From positions 1 to 38,026 of the forward strand of contig JALUWM010000116.1 in NCBI GenBank assembly GCA_027019465.1: a stretch of DNA of 38,026 bases, written 5' to 3'. Source of the DNA: Campylobacterales bacterium (GTDB lineage Bacteria > Campylobacterota > Campylobacteria > Campylobacterales > Nautiliaceae). The notes beneath the pieces are model-generated. The model was given only the letters and a program-made list of their open reading frames with translations. It searched no databases and was not told where the DNA came from. Position 1 is the stretch's first letter. The number at the start of each line of letters is the position of its first letter. Of the stretch, positions 24,994-33,719 are shown piece by piece. The position numbers were made by a program, and so were the translations under genes.

Positions 24994-26808
24994 ATGGCAC
25001 TTCCAAAAGAACTTACAAAACTGTTTCAAGATAATAAAAAAGGTGTTGTTACATATGAAAAAATTGTGGATATTTTACCAAAAGCACCTACAAAGCCGCA
25101 AACAAAAGAGATTTTAAAAGCTGTTAATGAAAATAATATCAAATTAAAAACAGCTGCTGAGGTTGCAAAACTCAAAAATCTTGAAGATGTAGTAAAAAAC
25201 GAAGAAGAAAGAGAAAGAAAAAAAGAGGAACTTGCTGAAGAGATTTTAAAAGATAAAGAGCTTTTAGAATGGAGTAGATCTGATAGTCCTGTTAGGATGT
25301 ATCTTAGAGAAATGGGGCATATTCCTCTTCTTGATAAAGATGAAGAAGTAGAAATTTTTAGAAGAATTCAACTTGGTGAAGAGATAATTCTTGATGCAAT
25401 TTGTTCAATCCCTTTTTTAATTAATTTGGTTTTAAAATATAAAGAACCTTTGCTTAACAGAGAAAGAAGGGTAAAAGAACTTTTTAAAAGTTTTGTTGAT
25501 GAAGAAGAAGTTGAAGATGAAACAAGTAAAGAAGGTAAAAGAAAGAAAAAAATCTCAATAAGAGAAAAAAGAATTAATGAACTTTTTAAAAATCTTGAAA
25601 AGGCAAAAAAAGATTGGGAAAAAGTTTTAGATGAATACGATATAGCTATTAATACAAAAAACAGAGATGAAATTGAAAATTTACATAAAATTTTACAACT
25701 TACATTTAAAAAGAAAAAGGTAAAACTTGCTCTTGAAGAGATAGGTTATACCTCTAAACTTATTAATGAAATAGTAAAAACAGTTGAAACTTCATTAAAA
25801 GGTGATAAGGATTTTGGAAAAGAACTTAAGAAAAAAGAATATAGATTACCACTTTTTAATGAGCAGTTGAAAACTCTTCATAAAGAGATTTTAAGTAAAA
25901 TTACTAATCTGAGTAAAGAAGATATAGCCGCAATGGTGCCTGAACATACAATGGTAAATATTTATATGGATATCAAAAAACTTGTAGAAGCTAAAGAAGC
26001 AAGTGATAATACATTTGGAATGGAGCCTGAGAAACTTGAAGTTATTTTAGAACAGCTAAAAAGAGGCAAAAAAATAACAACAGAAGCAAAAGAAAAAATG
26101 GCAAGGGCAAATCTTAGATTAGTGGTTAGTATTGCAAAAAAATATACCAATAGAGGGCTTCCTTTTCTTGATTTAATTCAAGAAGGAAATATAGGGCTTA
26201 TGAAGGCTATTGATAAATTTGAATTTGAGAAAGGATATAAATTTTCAACTTATGCAACATGGTGGATTAGACAGGCAATATCTAGGGCAATAGCAGATCA
26301 GGCAAGAACAGTTAGAATTCCTATTCATATGATTGAAAATATAAATCAAATAAATAAAATAATAAGAAAGCATGTCCAAGAAGAAGGAAAAGAACCTACT
26401 TTGGATACAATTGCAAAAGATATGCAAATACCAATAGATAAAGTAAAACAGATTCTTAAAATTTCAAAAGAGCCGGTATCTTTAGAAGCACCTGTAGGAG
26501 AAGAAGAAGATGGGAAATTCGGGGATTTTATAGAAGATAAAACATTTATAAATCCTTATGAAGAAGTTGTGAATGAAGATTTAAGAAAACATATTGATGA
26601 TATTTTGCAAAATTTAAATGATAGAGAAAGAGAAGTTATTAAAATGCGTTTTGGTTTAATGCCTGATAAAAGTGAAAGAACGCTTGAAGAGATTGGAAAA
26701 GCCCTTAATGTAACAAGAGAAAGGGTTAGACAAATAGAAAGCAGTGCTATTAAAAAACTTAGACATCCAAATATTGGGAAACTCCTTAAAAATTATATAG
26801 ATAGCTAA
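24994..26808 (+). CDS. rpoD: RNA polymerase primary sigma factor (sigma-70)
   Basis: The 604-residue housekeeping sigma has an N-terminal region 1.1-like segment, region 1.2 ([20 protein letters not shown]), a long charged non-conserved insertion (~170-310), region 2 ([20 protein letters not shown] onward, with [10 protein letters not shown] from Tyr420), region 3, and region 4 with the -35-binding helix-turn-helix [20 protein letters not shown] from Thr563. The presence of region 1 and the full length separates it from alternative sigmas. AAGGAG precedes the ATG. It heads the plus-strand run to 33010. Confidence 0.97.
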   Translation: MALPKELTKLFQDNKKGVVTYEKIVDILPKAPTKPQTKEILKAVNENNIKLKTAAEVAKLKNLEDVVKNEEERERKKEELAEEILKDKELLEWSRSDSPVRMYLREMGHIPLLDKDEEVEIFRRIQLGEEIILDAICSIPFLINLVLKYKEPLLNRERRVKELFKSFVDEEEVEDETSKEGKRKKKISIREKRINELFKNLEKAKKDWEKVLDEYDIAINTKNRDEIENLHKILQLTFKKKKVKLALEEIGYTSKLINEIVKTVETSLKGDKDFGKELKKKEYRLPLFNEQLKTLHKEILSKITNLSKEDIAAMVPEHTMVNIYMDIKKLVEAKEASDNTFGMEPEKLEVILEQLKRGKKITTEAKEKMARANLRLVVSIAKKYTNRGLPFLDLIQEGNIGLMKAIDKFEFEKGYKFSTYATWWIRQAISRAIADQARTVRIPIHMIENINQINKIIRKHVQEEGKEPTLDTIAKDMQIPIDKVKQILKISKEPVSLEAPVGEEEDGKFGDFIEDKTFINPYEEVVNEDLRKHIDDILQNLNDREREVIKMRFGLMPDKSERTLEEIGKALNVTRERVRQIESSAIKKLRHPNIGKLLKNYIDS

Positions 26809-26816
26809 GGGCTAAA

Positions 26817-27608
26817 ATGAAAAAATGGAAATTAATAGAAAAGTTTTTAATTAAATTTATTTATGAAGAAATTACTAAAACAGGGCTTAAAAAAGGAATT
26901 TTAGGACTTAGCGGGGGAATTGACAGTGCTGTTGTGGCAGTTTTGGCAAAAAAGGCGCTAGGAGATAATTTTAAAGCTTTTTTGCTTCCTAGTCAGTTTT
27001 CCAGTAAATCAAGTATTGAGGATGCTAAAAAGCTTTGTGAAAAATTTGATATAGATTATGAAATTATTTCTATTGCACCTTTGCTTGAAGCATATAAAAT
27101 TGATGATAAAGTTAGATTTGGAAATTTTAGTGCAAGAATGAGAATGGCAGTTCTTTATGATAAATCTGCTGAACTTAATGCTTTAGTAATAGGGACAAGT
27201 AATAAAAGTGAACTTATGCTTGGATATGGGACACTTTTTGGAGATTTGGCAAGTGCACTAAATCCGATAGGGGATTTATACAAAACAGAAATATTTGAAT
27301 TTGCCAAGTATCTAGGTGTAAATGAAGAAATTATTTCAAAGCCTCCTAGTGCCGATTTATGGGAAGGGCAAAGCGATGAAAATGAACTTGGTTATACATA
27401 TGTGGTGCTTGATGAGGTTTTAAGAGATTTTGTGGATAACAGAGCTACAAAAAATGAACTTTTGGAAAAATATGATAAAAATTTAGTTGAATTTGTGCTA
27501 AAAAAAATATATCAAAATCAATTCAAAAGAAAACCGCCTATTATTGCAAAACTTAAAGCAAGAACAATAGGACACGACTTTTTATATGAAAGAGATATCA
27601 GATTATAA
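26817..27608 (+). CDS. nadE: NH3-dependent NAD+ synthetase
   Basis: NadE amidates nicotinate adenine dinucleotide to NAD using ATP and ammonia. The 263-residue protein has the PP-loop LSGGIDSA (31-38), VIGTSNKSELMLGYGTLFGD, and KPPSADLWEGQSDENELGY near the active site. There is no N-terminal nitrilase domain, so it relies on free ammonia. It starts 8 bases after rpoD, with the stop directly joined to the lpxK start. Confidence 0.95.
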   Translation: MKKWKLIEKFLIKFIYEEITKTGLKKGILGLSGGIDSAVVAVLAKKALGDNFKAFLLPSQFSSKSSIEDAKKLCEKFDIDYEIISIAPLLEAYKIDDKVRFGNFSARMRMAVLYDKSAELNALVIGTSNKSELMLGYGTLFGDLASALNPIGDLYKTEIFEFAKYLGVNEEIISKPPSADLWEGQSDENELGYTYVVLDEVLRDFVDNRATKNELLEKYDKNLVEFVLKKIYQNQFKRKPPIIAKLKARTIGHDFLYERDIRL

Positions 27609-28481
27609 ATGAAAAAAGTTTATTCTTTTTTTGAAGATATGCTTTTTTATCCAAAATGGTATCACTGGCCTTTTATTTTTATTTTACTTCCTTTTTCTTT
27701 TATTTATTATTTAATTGTTTTAATTAAATTTCCAAGAAGTTATGAAAATTTAAATATTCCTGTAATTTCCATAGGAAATATAATAGTAGGAGGGAGTGGA
27801 AAAACTCCTTTAACCAAGGCTATTATCAATTATTATAAAAATAAAAAAATAACTGTTATTTTGAGAGGATATAAAAGAAAAAGCAAAGGTTTGGTTTTAG
27901 TTAAAGATTTTAAAAAAATTTTAGCTGATGTTGATATTAGCGGGGATGAAGCTATGGAGATAGCTTTATTTACTAATGCGGCTGTAATTGTAAGTAAAGA
28001 TAGAAAAAAAGGTATAATTGAAGCTAAAAGAATAGGGGCTGATTTTGTTATTTTGGATGACGGATTTGATAAGCCTTTTAGAAAATTAAATATTGTAATT
28101 GATAAAAAAATAAAAAATCCTTTTGTTTTGCCTGCTGGTGGATACAGATATCCAAGGATTTTTTTAAAATTTGCAGATATTGTTTTAAAAGATATTAAAA
28201 GAGAAATAAAAGTTCCTAGCGGAGATATATTAATAAGCGGTATTTCAAATCCTAAAAGGCTTTTAAGTTTTTGGAATAAAGAGTATAAAATTTTTCCAGA
28301 CCATTATGAATATAAATGGAAAGATTTGAAAAAATATAAAAATAAAATAGTTGTAACTACTGCAAAAGATTATGTAAAACTTAAAAAATTTCCCCTAAAT
28401 TTAAAAATTATAGAATTAAATGTTAAAATACCTGCGCAAGTTATAAAAAAAATAGATGATTATTTGATAAAATTTCAATAA
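27609..28481 (+). CDS. lpxK: Tetraacyldisaccharide 4'-kinase
   Basis: LpxK phosphorylates the lipid A precursor at the inner membrane. The 290-residue protein has an N-terminal membrane-associated helix (about 22-40), a Walker A variant GNIIVGGSGKT (56-66), SGDEAMEIALF and FVILDDGFDKPF, a conserved Asp-rich block. It is somewhat shorter than E. coli LpxK, with the loss in the C-terminal half, but all the conserved N-terminal motifs are present. It begins the base after the nadE stop. Confidence 0.9.
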   Translation: MKKVYSFFEDMLFYPKWYHWPFIFILLPFSFIYYLIVLIKFPRSYENLNIPVISIGNIIVGGSGKTPLTKAIINYYKNKKITVILRGYKRKSKGLVLVKDFKKILADVDISGDEAMEIALFTNAAVIVSKDRKKGIIEAKRIGADFVILDDGFDKPFRKLNIVIDKKIKNPFVLPAGGYRYPRIFLKFADIVLKDIKREIKVPSGDILISGISNPKRLLSFWNKEYKIFPDHYEYKWKDLKKYKNKIVVTTAKDYVKLKKFPLNLKIIELNVKIPAQVIKKIDDYLIKFQ

Positions 28482-28492
28482 AAAGGCAATTT

Positions 28493-29062
28493 ATGGGTAT
28501 TAAAGATGAATTAAAACAAGATACTAAAGAATTAAAACAAGATGAAGAACTTATGGTTAAAGTCTTTAAATTAGAAAAATTTGTAAGAAAATATAAAAGG
28601 CATATTATCTTAACAGCTATTTTATTAGCTGCTTATTTAATAGGTTACAATATTTATAATTATATTCAAAAACAAAATCTTATAAAGGCAAATAATGCAT
28701 TTGAGACACTTTTACAAAATCCAAATGATAAAAAGGCCTTAGAAATTGTTAAAAAAGATAAAAAACTTTATAATTTATATCTTTTTAATAAAGGTGAATA
28801 TTCAAAAGTAAATTCAAAAGAGCTTGAAGCTCTAAAAGCTTATGAAATTGCAATGCAAAAAGGAACAAAAGAAGCACTTGAGGGATATCTTTTAAATCCA
28901 AGTTATAAAATATTAAAAAACCCTGTAAGATTTACTTTAATAAGAATATATTTAGAGGAAAATAACAGAAAAAAAGCGTTGGAAGTTTTTAATAATATAA
29001 ATCCAAATTCTAAATTTAAAACACTTGGTGCATATCTTCTTCATTATGGGATAGTAAAATGA
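28493..29062 (+). CDS. Membrane-anchored TPR-like protein (YfgM-like)
   Basis: The 189-residue protein has a charged cytoplasmic start, one membrane helix (about 38-58) and a C-terminal helical-repeat domain with ANNAFETLLQNPNDKKALEI and IYLEENNRKKALEVFNNINP. YfgM of gamma-proteobacteria has this plan and sits directly before bamB. Here too the next gene, overlapping by ATGA, encodes a lipoprotein that looks like a beta-propeller. That parallel supports a periplasmic chaperone or envelope-assembly role, but sequence alone is not decisive. AAAAGG lies before the ATG. Confidence 0.6.
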   Translation: MGIKDELKQDTKELKQDEELMVKVFKLEKFVRKYKRHIILTAILLAAYLIGYNIYNYIQKQNLIKANNAFETLLQNPNDKKALEIVKKDKKLYNLYLFNKGEYSKVNSKELEALKAYEIAMQKGTKEALEGYLLNPSYKILKNPVRFTLIRIYLEENNRKKALEVFNNINPNSKFKTLGAYLLHYGIVK

Positions 29063-30030
29063 GATATTTTTTATTTTTAATACCGGTTTTTTTATTTTTA
29101 GGATGTGCAAATAAAGAATTTGAACCTAAAAATCCTATTTCAAGAGAACTTCCTTATAAAAATCATAAAACGCTTTATGACTATACAAAAACAACAGAAA
29201 CTTTTAAAACTTCTAAATTTAATTTTGGATTTGGTAAAACTATTTTTTATGATGAGAAAGGGCATAAGTTAGGGAAATTTAAAAAAATAGCTAAAAATTT
29301 GGCCAGTTATGATGAGAAACTTTTAATTATTGATGAAAATAAAACTATAAAAATGCCTTATATGATTTATTCAGCAACGCAAAATAAAGATAAAATAGCT
29401 TTAGTTTTTGAAAATAATGCATATGGACTGTATTCTTTAAAACAACATAAAATGATTTTTTTCCAAAAAGGAGGGGATGCTATAGCTGCTCAATATTTAG
29501 GAGCGTCTCCTGTATTTTATCAAGGACTTATTTTATATCCATTATTGAATGGGAATATAGCTGTTATAGATGCAAAAACAGATAATTTTATTAGAAATAT
29601 TGATATTTCTAATGAAACGATAATAGATAATATAATTTTCTTAAAAATAGTAAATAATAATCTTTTTATGGCGACACCTAAAAAAATAGTATTGTTTAAT
29701 CCAAACTTTTTAATTACTTATAAGGATGAAATAAAACATATTATTTCTTATAAAAATAATTTATACATTTTTAATGTAGAAGGTAAAATTATAAAATTGA
29801 ATTCCAATCTAAAAAAATTAAAAGAAAAAAACCTTCCGTTTGCAGATTTTTTTGCTCCTGGAATTTGCAGAGGAAATATTTATACTGTTACTAGTAATGG
29901 ATATTTACTTAAAATTACGCCTGATTTGAGTATTACTGTTTATAAAACAAATCAATTTAATACAAGTGAACCTTTAAGAATTAAGGGATGTAAAATATAT
30001 AATCAGGATAAGGTCTTTTTTATTGAGTAG
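29059..30030 (+). CDS. Outer-membrane lipoprotein, BamB-like beta-propeller
   Basis: The 323-residue protein carries a lipoprotein signal ending LFLGC (Cys16). The rest is rich in short beta strands with repeated units such as ILYPLLNGNIAVIDAKTDNF, LFMATPKKIVLFNPN and IYTVTSNGYLLKI, consistent with PQQ/WD-like propeller blades. BamB of the beta-barrel assembly machine is such a lipoprotein and lies downstream of yfgM. The repeats are weak, so it could be another propeller lipoprotein. It overlaps the recombinase gene by 8 bases. Confidence 0.6.
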   Translation: MRYFLFLIPVFLFLGCANKEFEPKNPISRELPYKNHKTLYDYTKTTETFKTSKFNFGFGKTIFYDEKGHKLGKFKKIAKNLASYDEKLLIIDENKTIKMPYMIYSATQNKDKIALVFENNAYGLYSLKQHKMIFFQKGGDAIAAQYLGASPVFYQGLILYPLLNGNIAVIDAKTDNFIRNIDISNETIIDNIIFLKIVNNNLFMATPKKIVLFNPNFLITYKDEIKHIISYKNNLYIFNVEGKIIKLNSNLKKLKEKNLPFADFFAPGICRGNIYTVTSNGYLLKITPDLSITVYKTNQFNTSEPLRIKGCKIYNQDKVFFIE

Positions 30031-30850
30031 ATACATAGAAAGTTTTTTAGAATATCTTCTTATAAATAAAGCTGTAAGTAAAAATACATATGATGCTTAT
30101 AAAAGGGATTTAATTCAGTTTGAAGAGTTTTTAAAAAGACCAATAGTTGAAGCTGATACAAGTAATATTATCTCTTTTTTATCCCAAATAGACAACAAAC
30201 GCTCGTTAAACAGAAAATTAAGTGCTATTAATTCATTTTTTGATTTTGCTTATAAAAGAGAAATTGTAGATGAAAAATTTAATATAAAACAGGCGAAAAT
30301 TCCAAAAACTCTCCCTAAGTTTTTAAGTAAAGAAGAGATTTTAAGAAGTGTTGAGCATATAAATTATAAAGATTCTTCATGGTTTGAATTAAGAGATAAG
30401 GCACTTATTTTATTTTTATATGCAACGGGACTTAGAATAAGTGAAGCGTTAAATGTAAAACTTAGCGATATTGAAGATGGCTGGGTTAAAGTCACTATGG
30501 CAAAAGGGGAAAAGCAAAGAGTTGTTCCAATAGCTGATGTGGCTTTGAGAGCTATAAACGAGTATCTTCATAAAAGACCTTGTGGCAGTGAATATGTTTT
30601 TGTAAATAAAAATTGTAATAAATTAAGCAGAATCAGTGCTTTTCATATAACAAAAAAATATCTTAATGTTTCACCTCATACCTTAAGACACTCTTTTGCA
30701 ACTTCTCTTGTTTTAGGGGGGGCGGATTTAAGAATTGTTCAGGAACTCTTAGGTCATTCGTCACTAAACACTACACAGATTTATACCCATATACAAAAAG
30801 AAAATTTAAAAGATAGCGTTTTACAATATCATCCTCTAAAAGATTTATAA
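30023..30850 (+). CDS. Tyrosine recombinase, XerC/XerD/XerH-type
   Basis: The 275-residue protein has an N-terminal core-binding domain (SKNTYDAYKRDLIQFEEFL) and a complete catalytic set: Arg138, Lys161, His219, Arg222, His245 and Tyr254. The likely start is TTG at 30023, with AAGG 9 bases upstream. Most Campylobacterota use a single ~355-residue XerH for chromosome dimer resolution. This protein is some 80 residues shorter, nearer to XerC/D or archaeal XerA in size. It sits among housekeeping genes with no phage or integron genes nearby, so a Xer role is likelier than a phage integrase. No dif site was identified. Confidence 0.85.
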   Translation: MSRYIESFLEYLLINKAVSKNTYDAYKRDLIQFEEFLKRPIVEADTSNIISFLSQIDNKRSLNRKLSAINSFFDFAYKREIVDEKFNIKQAKIPKTLPKFLSKEEILRSVEHINYKDSSWFELRDKALILFLYATGLRISEALNVKLSDIEDGWVKVTMAKGEKQRVVPIADVALRAINEYLHKRPCGSEYVFVNKNCNKLSRISAFHITKKYLNVSPHTLRHSFATSLVLGGADLRIVQELLGHSSLNTTQIYTHIQKENLKDSVLQYHPLKDL

Positions 30851-31143
30851 TGAAAGAAGTTGTAGATATTTTAATTAAAAATAAAATTATCTGTAAAGAG
30901 TTAAAGCCTCTTGAATTAAATACACGAAAAAAAATAAAAGCATATCTTGGAGTTAATATTAAAAATGAATACTGTTTTATTTTAAAAATCGATAAAAAGA
31001 GTAGAATTTTAAAAAAAGATATTGAAGAGTATTTTAAAATTGTTCCTGAAATTAATTTTAGACATAAAAAAAAGATTTTAATTACAAGTGCTCCTATTTG
31101 TTCTAAATCAAAAGAACTTTTAAAAGATTGGAGAATTTTTTGA
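30850..31143 (+). CDS. Small conserved-looking protein, unknown
   Basis: The 97-residue basic protein contains ELNTRKKIKAYLGVNIKNEY and FILKIDKKSRILKKDIEEYF, suggesting an alpha/beta fold, and ends in SAPICSKSKELLKDW. There is no signal peptide or membrane helix. It shares one base with the recombinase stop, and its own stop overlaps the coaX TTG start (TTGA). Coupling to both neighbours makes it a real gene, but I recognise no family. Codon use resembles the neighbours. Confidence 0.72.
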   Translation: MKEVVDILIKNKIICKELKPLELNTRKKIKAYLGVNIKNEYCFILKIDKKSRILKKDIEEYFKIVPEINFRHKKKILITSAPICSKSKELLKDWRIF

Positions 31144-31757
31144 TTTTAGTTGATATAGGAAATACACATTATCATATCTTAGAAGATAATCAAATTTATG
31201 ACTTAAAAGAGATAAAAAAATTTAATGATAAAATCTATTATATAAGCGTAAATAACAAAAAAGAACAAAAACTTTTAGAATTAAATCCAAGTGCAATTAA
31301 TCTAAAAAATTTTGTAAATTTTAAAACTAGTTATAAAAATTTAGGGATTGACAGAATTATGGCCTGTATTCCTGTAAAAAATGGTGTTGTAGTAGATGCC
31401 GGAAGTGCTGTAACGATTGATATTATGCAAGATGGAATACATAAAGGCGGAATTATAATGCCAGGAATTTTTGCTTTTAAAGAAGCTTTTGTTAAAATTT
31501 CAAAAGTTTTGAATATGGATATTAAAAAATTTGATTTAAATAAGTTACCGCAAAACACAAATGAGGCTCTTTTATATGGAAGTGTTGGAAGTATTTTAAA
31601 AATGATAAAATCTTTTAATTCGCCTTACTATTTTACAGGAGGGGATGGGAAGTTTTTAAGCTCTTTTGTGGATGGAATTTATATAAAAGATTTGGTTTTT
31701 AGGGGAATGGAAAAAACAATAAAGGAAAAAAATGACAATAGCTTTACCAAAAGGTAG
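31140..31757 (+). CDS. coaX: Type III pantothenate kinase
   Basis: CoaX phosphorylates pantothenate, the first step of CoA synthesis, and is insensitive to CoA feedback. The protein has ILVDIGNTHYH at its start (phosphate loop), LGIDRIMACI, and NGVVVDAGSAVTIDIMQDGI with GGIIMPGI, all typical of the ASKHA-fold CoaX. The frame is open upstream to a TTG at 31128, but the TTG at 31140 is better: GGAG lies 6 bases before it and the protein then starts directly at the conserved strand. That gives 205 residues, a little below the usual ~220-250. Confidence 0.9.
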   Translation: MILVDIGNTHYHILEDNQIYDLKEIKKFNDKIYYISVNNKKEQKLLELNPSAINLKNFVNFKTSYKNLGIDRIMACIPVKNGVVVDAGSAVTIDIMQDGIHKGGIIMPGIFAFKEAFVKISKVLNMDIKKFDLNKLPQNTNEALLYGSVGSILKMIKSFNSPYYFTGGDGKFLSSFVDGIYIKDLVFRGMEKTIKEKNDNSFTKR

Positions 31758-32343
31758 AATTGCCGAGGATGTTTTGGCAATTTTTAAGAAAATTTTTAAT
31801 GAAGATTTTGAATTTGAAAACAGAAAACTTATTTTAAAAAAAGCCGGTTTTACATTTTTGAATGTAAGAAACTGGGATGTTGCAACATATGTCCAAAAAC
31901 AAGCCGCTGATATAGGGGTAGTTGGATATGATGTGATTACCGAGCTTAATTCTGATGTTTTAGAACTTATGGATTTAGGTTTAGGAGAATGCAGGGTTAG
32001 TATAGCGGGAATTAAAGGAGATGAAAGTTATAAAAATAAAACGCGTATAAAAGTGGCTACAAAACTTCAAAATATTGCAAAAAAATATTTTTCAAAAAAA
32101 GGTATTCCAATAGAAATAATAAAACTAAACGGCTCTATTGAACTGGCTCCGCTTGTTGGGCTTAGTGATGTTATTGTTGATATTGTCCAAACAGGTGGCA
32201 CACTTAAAGAAAACGGAATGGAAGAAAAAGAGGTTATTATGTACTCATCCGCAAGAGTAATTGCAAATAAAAATTCATTTAGTACAAATAAAAAAGAAAT
32301 TTTGGATTTACTTGAAGGAATAGGAAAAATTCATGGGGCTTGA
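31732..32343 (+). CDS. hisG: ATP phosphoribosyltransferase, short form
   Basis: HisG joins ATP and PRPP in the first step of histidine synthesis. The 203-residue protein starts MTIALPKGRIAEDVLAIFKK, has NWDVATYVQKQAADIGVVGYD and ends its PRPP-binding part with DVIVDIVQTGGTLKENGM. It lacks the C-terminal ACT-like regulatory domain, so it is the short form that needs HisZ; hisZ is not in the window. AAAGGA precedes the ATG, which lies 26 bases inside coaX. Confidence 0.95.
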   Translation: MTIALPKGRIAEDVLAIFKKIFNEDFEFENRKLILKKAGFTFLNVRNWDVATYVQKQAADIGVVGYDVITELNSDVLELMDLGLGECRVSIAGIKGDESYKNKTRIKVATKLQNIAKKYFSKKGIPIEIIKLNGSIELAPLVGLSDVIVDIVQTGGTLKENGMEEKEVIMYSSARVIANKNSFSTNKKEILDLLEGIGKIHGA

Positions 32344-33010
32344 GTTATATTCTGAAATTGAGGAGCTTTTTTTAGATAAAGAAGCGGCTAATATGCTTTG
32401 GGGGAGTTTTTTAGATATTGCAAAAGAATTAAATATAAAAAATCTTTTAGATATAGGATGCGGCGGGGGAGATTTTTGTTTAATGGCAAAAGAAGCCGGT
32501 ATTGATGTAAAAGGTGTTGATTTAAGCTTAGCTCAGGTAAAAAAAGCTACAAAAAAGGGCTGTAACTGTGAAAATATCAATATCTGTGAAATGAATGAAA
32601 AGTTTGAAGCTGCTAGTGCTATTTTTGATGTAATAAATTATATGGATAAAAATGAACTTAAAAAATTTTTTTCGTGTGTGGAAAAAGTAGTAGAAAAATA
32701 TTTTATATTTGATGTTAATACTTTTTATGCAATGGATGAGTTGGCTATTGGAAATTTAAAAGCCGAAGACGATAAAAAGTTTGCCACGCTTTTTAGTGAA
32801 TTTGAAGATAATAAACTTATTACCGAAATTACCCTTTTTGAAAAAAAAGAGAATAATTCTTACATAAAAAAACAAAAATCAATAACGCAGTATTATTATT
32901 CATTGGAAGATATTGAAAAATTGATTAATATGAAATTAAAAAATATGATTCCAATTTCTTTATATGGAAGTAAAGAAGCTGAAAAGCTGATTTTGGTTTT
33001 TGAAAAATGA
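32333..33010 (+). CDS. Class I SAM-dependent methyltransferase
   Basis: The 225-residue protein has the SAM-binding motif LLDIGCGGGDFCLMA (38-52) and the acidic residue of motif II in VKGVDLS (59-65), then a typical Rossmann-like pattern. Substrate is not evident; YINYMDKN-type and SITQYYYS segments do not point to a known subgroup. It overlaps hisG by 11 bases and ends 3 bases from the convergent nth. Being last in the run may mean only co-transcription, not a role in histidine synthesis. Confidence 0.8.
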   Translation: MGLELYSEIEELFLDKEAANMLWGSFLDIAKELNIKNLLDIGCGGGDFCLMAKEAGIDVKGVDLSLAQVKKATKKGCNCENINICEMNEKFEAASAIFDVINYMDKNELKKFFSCVEKVVEKYFIFDVNTFYAMDELAIGNLKAEDDKKFATLFSEFEDNKLITEITLFEKKENNSYIKKQKSITQYYYSLEDIEKLINMKLKNMIPISLYGSKEAEKLILVFEK

Positions 33011-33013
33011 TTA

Positions 33014-33658
33014 TTATCTAGCTTTAAAAACCTCTTTGCTTATGCAAAAATCTGTTACAAAACATTTTTCGCATTTTGGATTTTTAGCGGTGCAGATATA
33101 TCTTCCAAATAAAACAAAAGCCTGATGAAGTTCATTAAGGTCTGTTTTAAAAGCTTTTACTAAATCTTTTTCCGTTTCTGTTACATTTTTTGCATCGGTA
33201 ATTCCTAAGCGATGAGTTACTCTAAAGACATGCGTATCAACAGCCATTTTGTTTGCACCTTCAAGTTCAATCAAAAATACATTTGCCGTTTTATTTCCAA
33301 CCCCCGGGAGTTTAATTAATTCTTTATGCTCTCTAGGGATTTGGCCGTTATATTCGTTTTTTACTTTTTTTGCCATTTCTATTATGTTTTTTGCTTTATT
33401 ATTAAAAAACGAGCAGGATTTTATAATATTTTTTACATCATCTAAAGAAGCATTTGCTAAAGAATTAATATCTGGGTATTTTTCAAAAAGAGCAGGTGTA
33501 ATAATATTTACTCTTTTGTCGGTGCACTGGGCACTTAAAATAATATCTATTAAAAGTTCATAATCGTTTTTGTATTTAAGCTCCGTTTTACTTCCTTTAT
33601 AATGTTCTAGAAATCTTTTTTTAATTTCTTCAAGCTCTTTAGGGGTTCTTAAAACCAT
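33014..33658 (-). CDS. nth: Endonuclease III
   Basis: Nth removes oxidised pyrimidines and nicks abasic sites in base excision repair. From the ATG at 33658 it has 214 residues, the family norm, with AAAAGGA upstream. The helix-hairpin-helix is LPGVGNKTANVF with catalytic Lys123, and Asp141 lies in AVDTHVFR. The C-terminal [4Fe-4S] ligands are Cys189, Cys196, Cys199 and Cys205 (C-x6-C-x2-C-x5-C). The frame stays open upstream to 33913, but that extra 85-residue part is antisense to yebC and hydrophobic nonsense, so it is excluded. Confidence 0.95.
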   Translation of the reverse strand: MVLRTPKELEEIKKRFLEHYKGSKTELKYKNDYELLIDIILSAQCTDKRVNIITPALFEKYPDINSLANASLDDVKNIIKSCSFFNNKAKNIIEMAKKVKNEYNGQIPREHKELIKLPGVGNKTANVFLIELEGANKMAVDTHVFRVTHRLGITDAKNVTETEKDLVKAFKTDLNELHQAFVLFGRYICTAKNPKCEKCFVTDFCISKEVFKAR

Positions 33659-33687
33659 AATTAATCCTTTTATGCGTTTTTTTATTG

Positions 33688-33693
33688 TATAAT
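33688..33693 (+). promoter_or_regulatory. Sigma-70 -10 element of yebC
   Basis: A perfect TATAAT stands in the divergent gap between nth and yebC, inside the same 16 bases (TTTATTGTATAATAAC) seen before rpoD. The start would be near 33700, followed by AAGGAG and the yebC ATG, a leader of about 20 bases. Confidence 0.6.
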
Positions 33694-33719
33694 AACAAAT
33701 ATTTTCAAAAAGGAGAGAT

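Noticed and set aside
30023-30850. Phage or integrative-element integrase
   Set aside because: No attachment-site repeats, tRNA gene, excisionase or phage genes are near. The gene overlaps a core lipoprotein gene, which favours a resident Xer-type recombinase.
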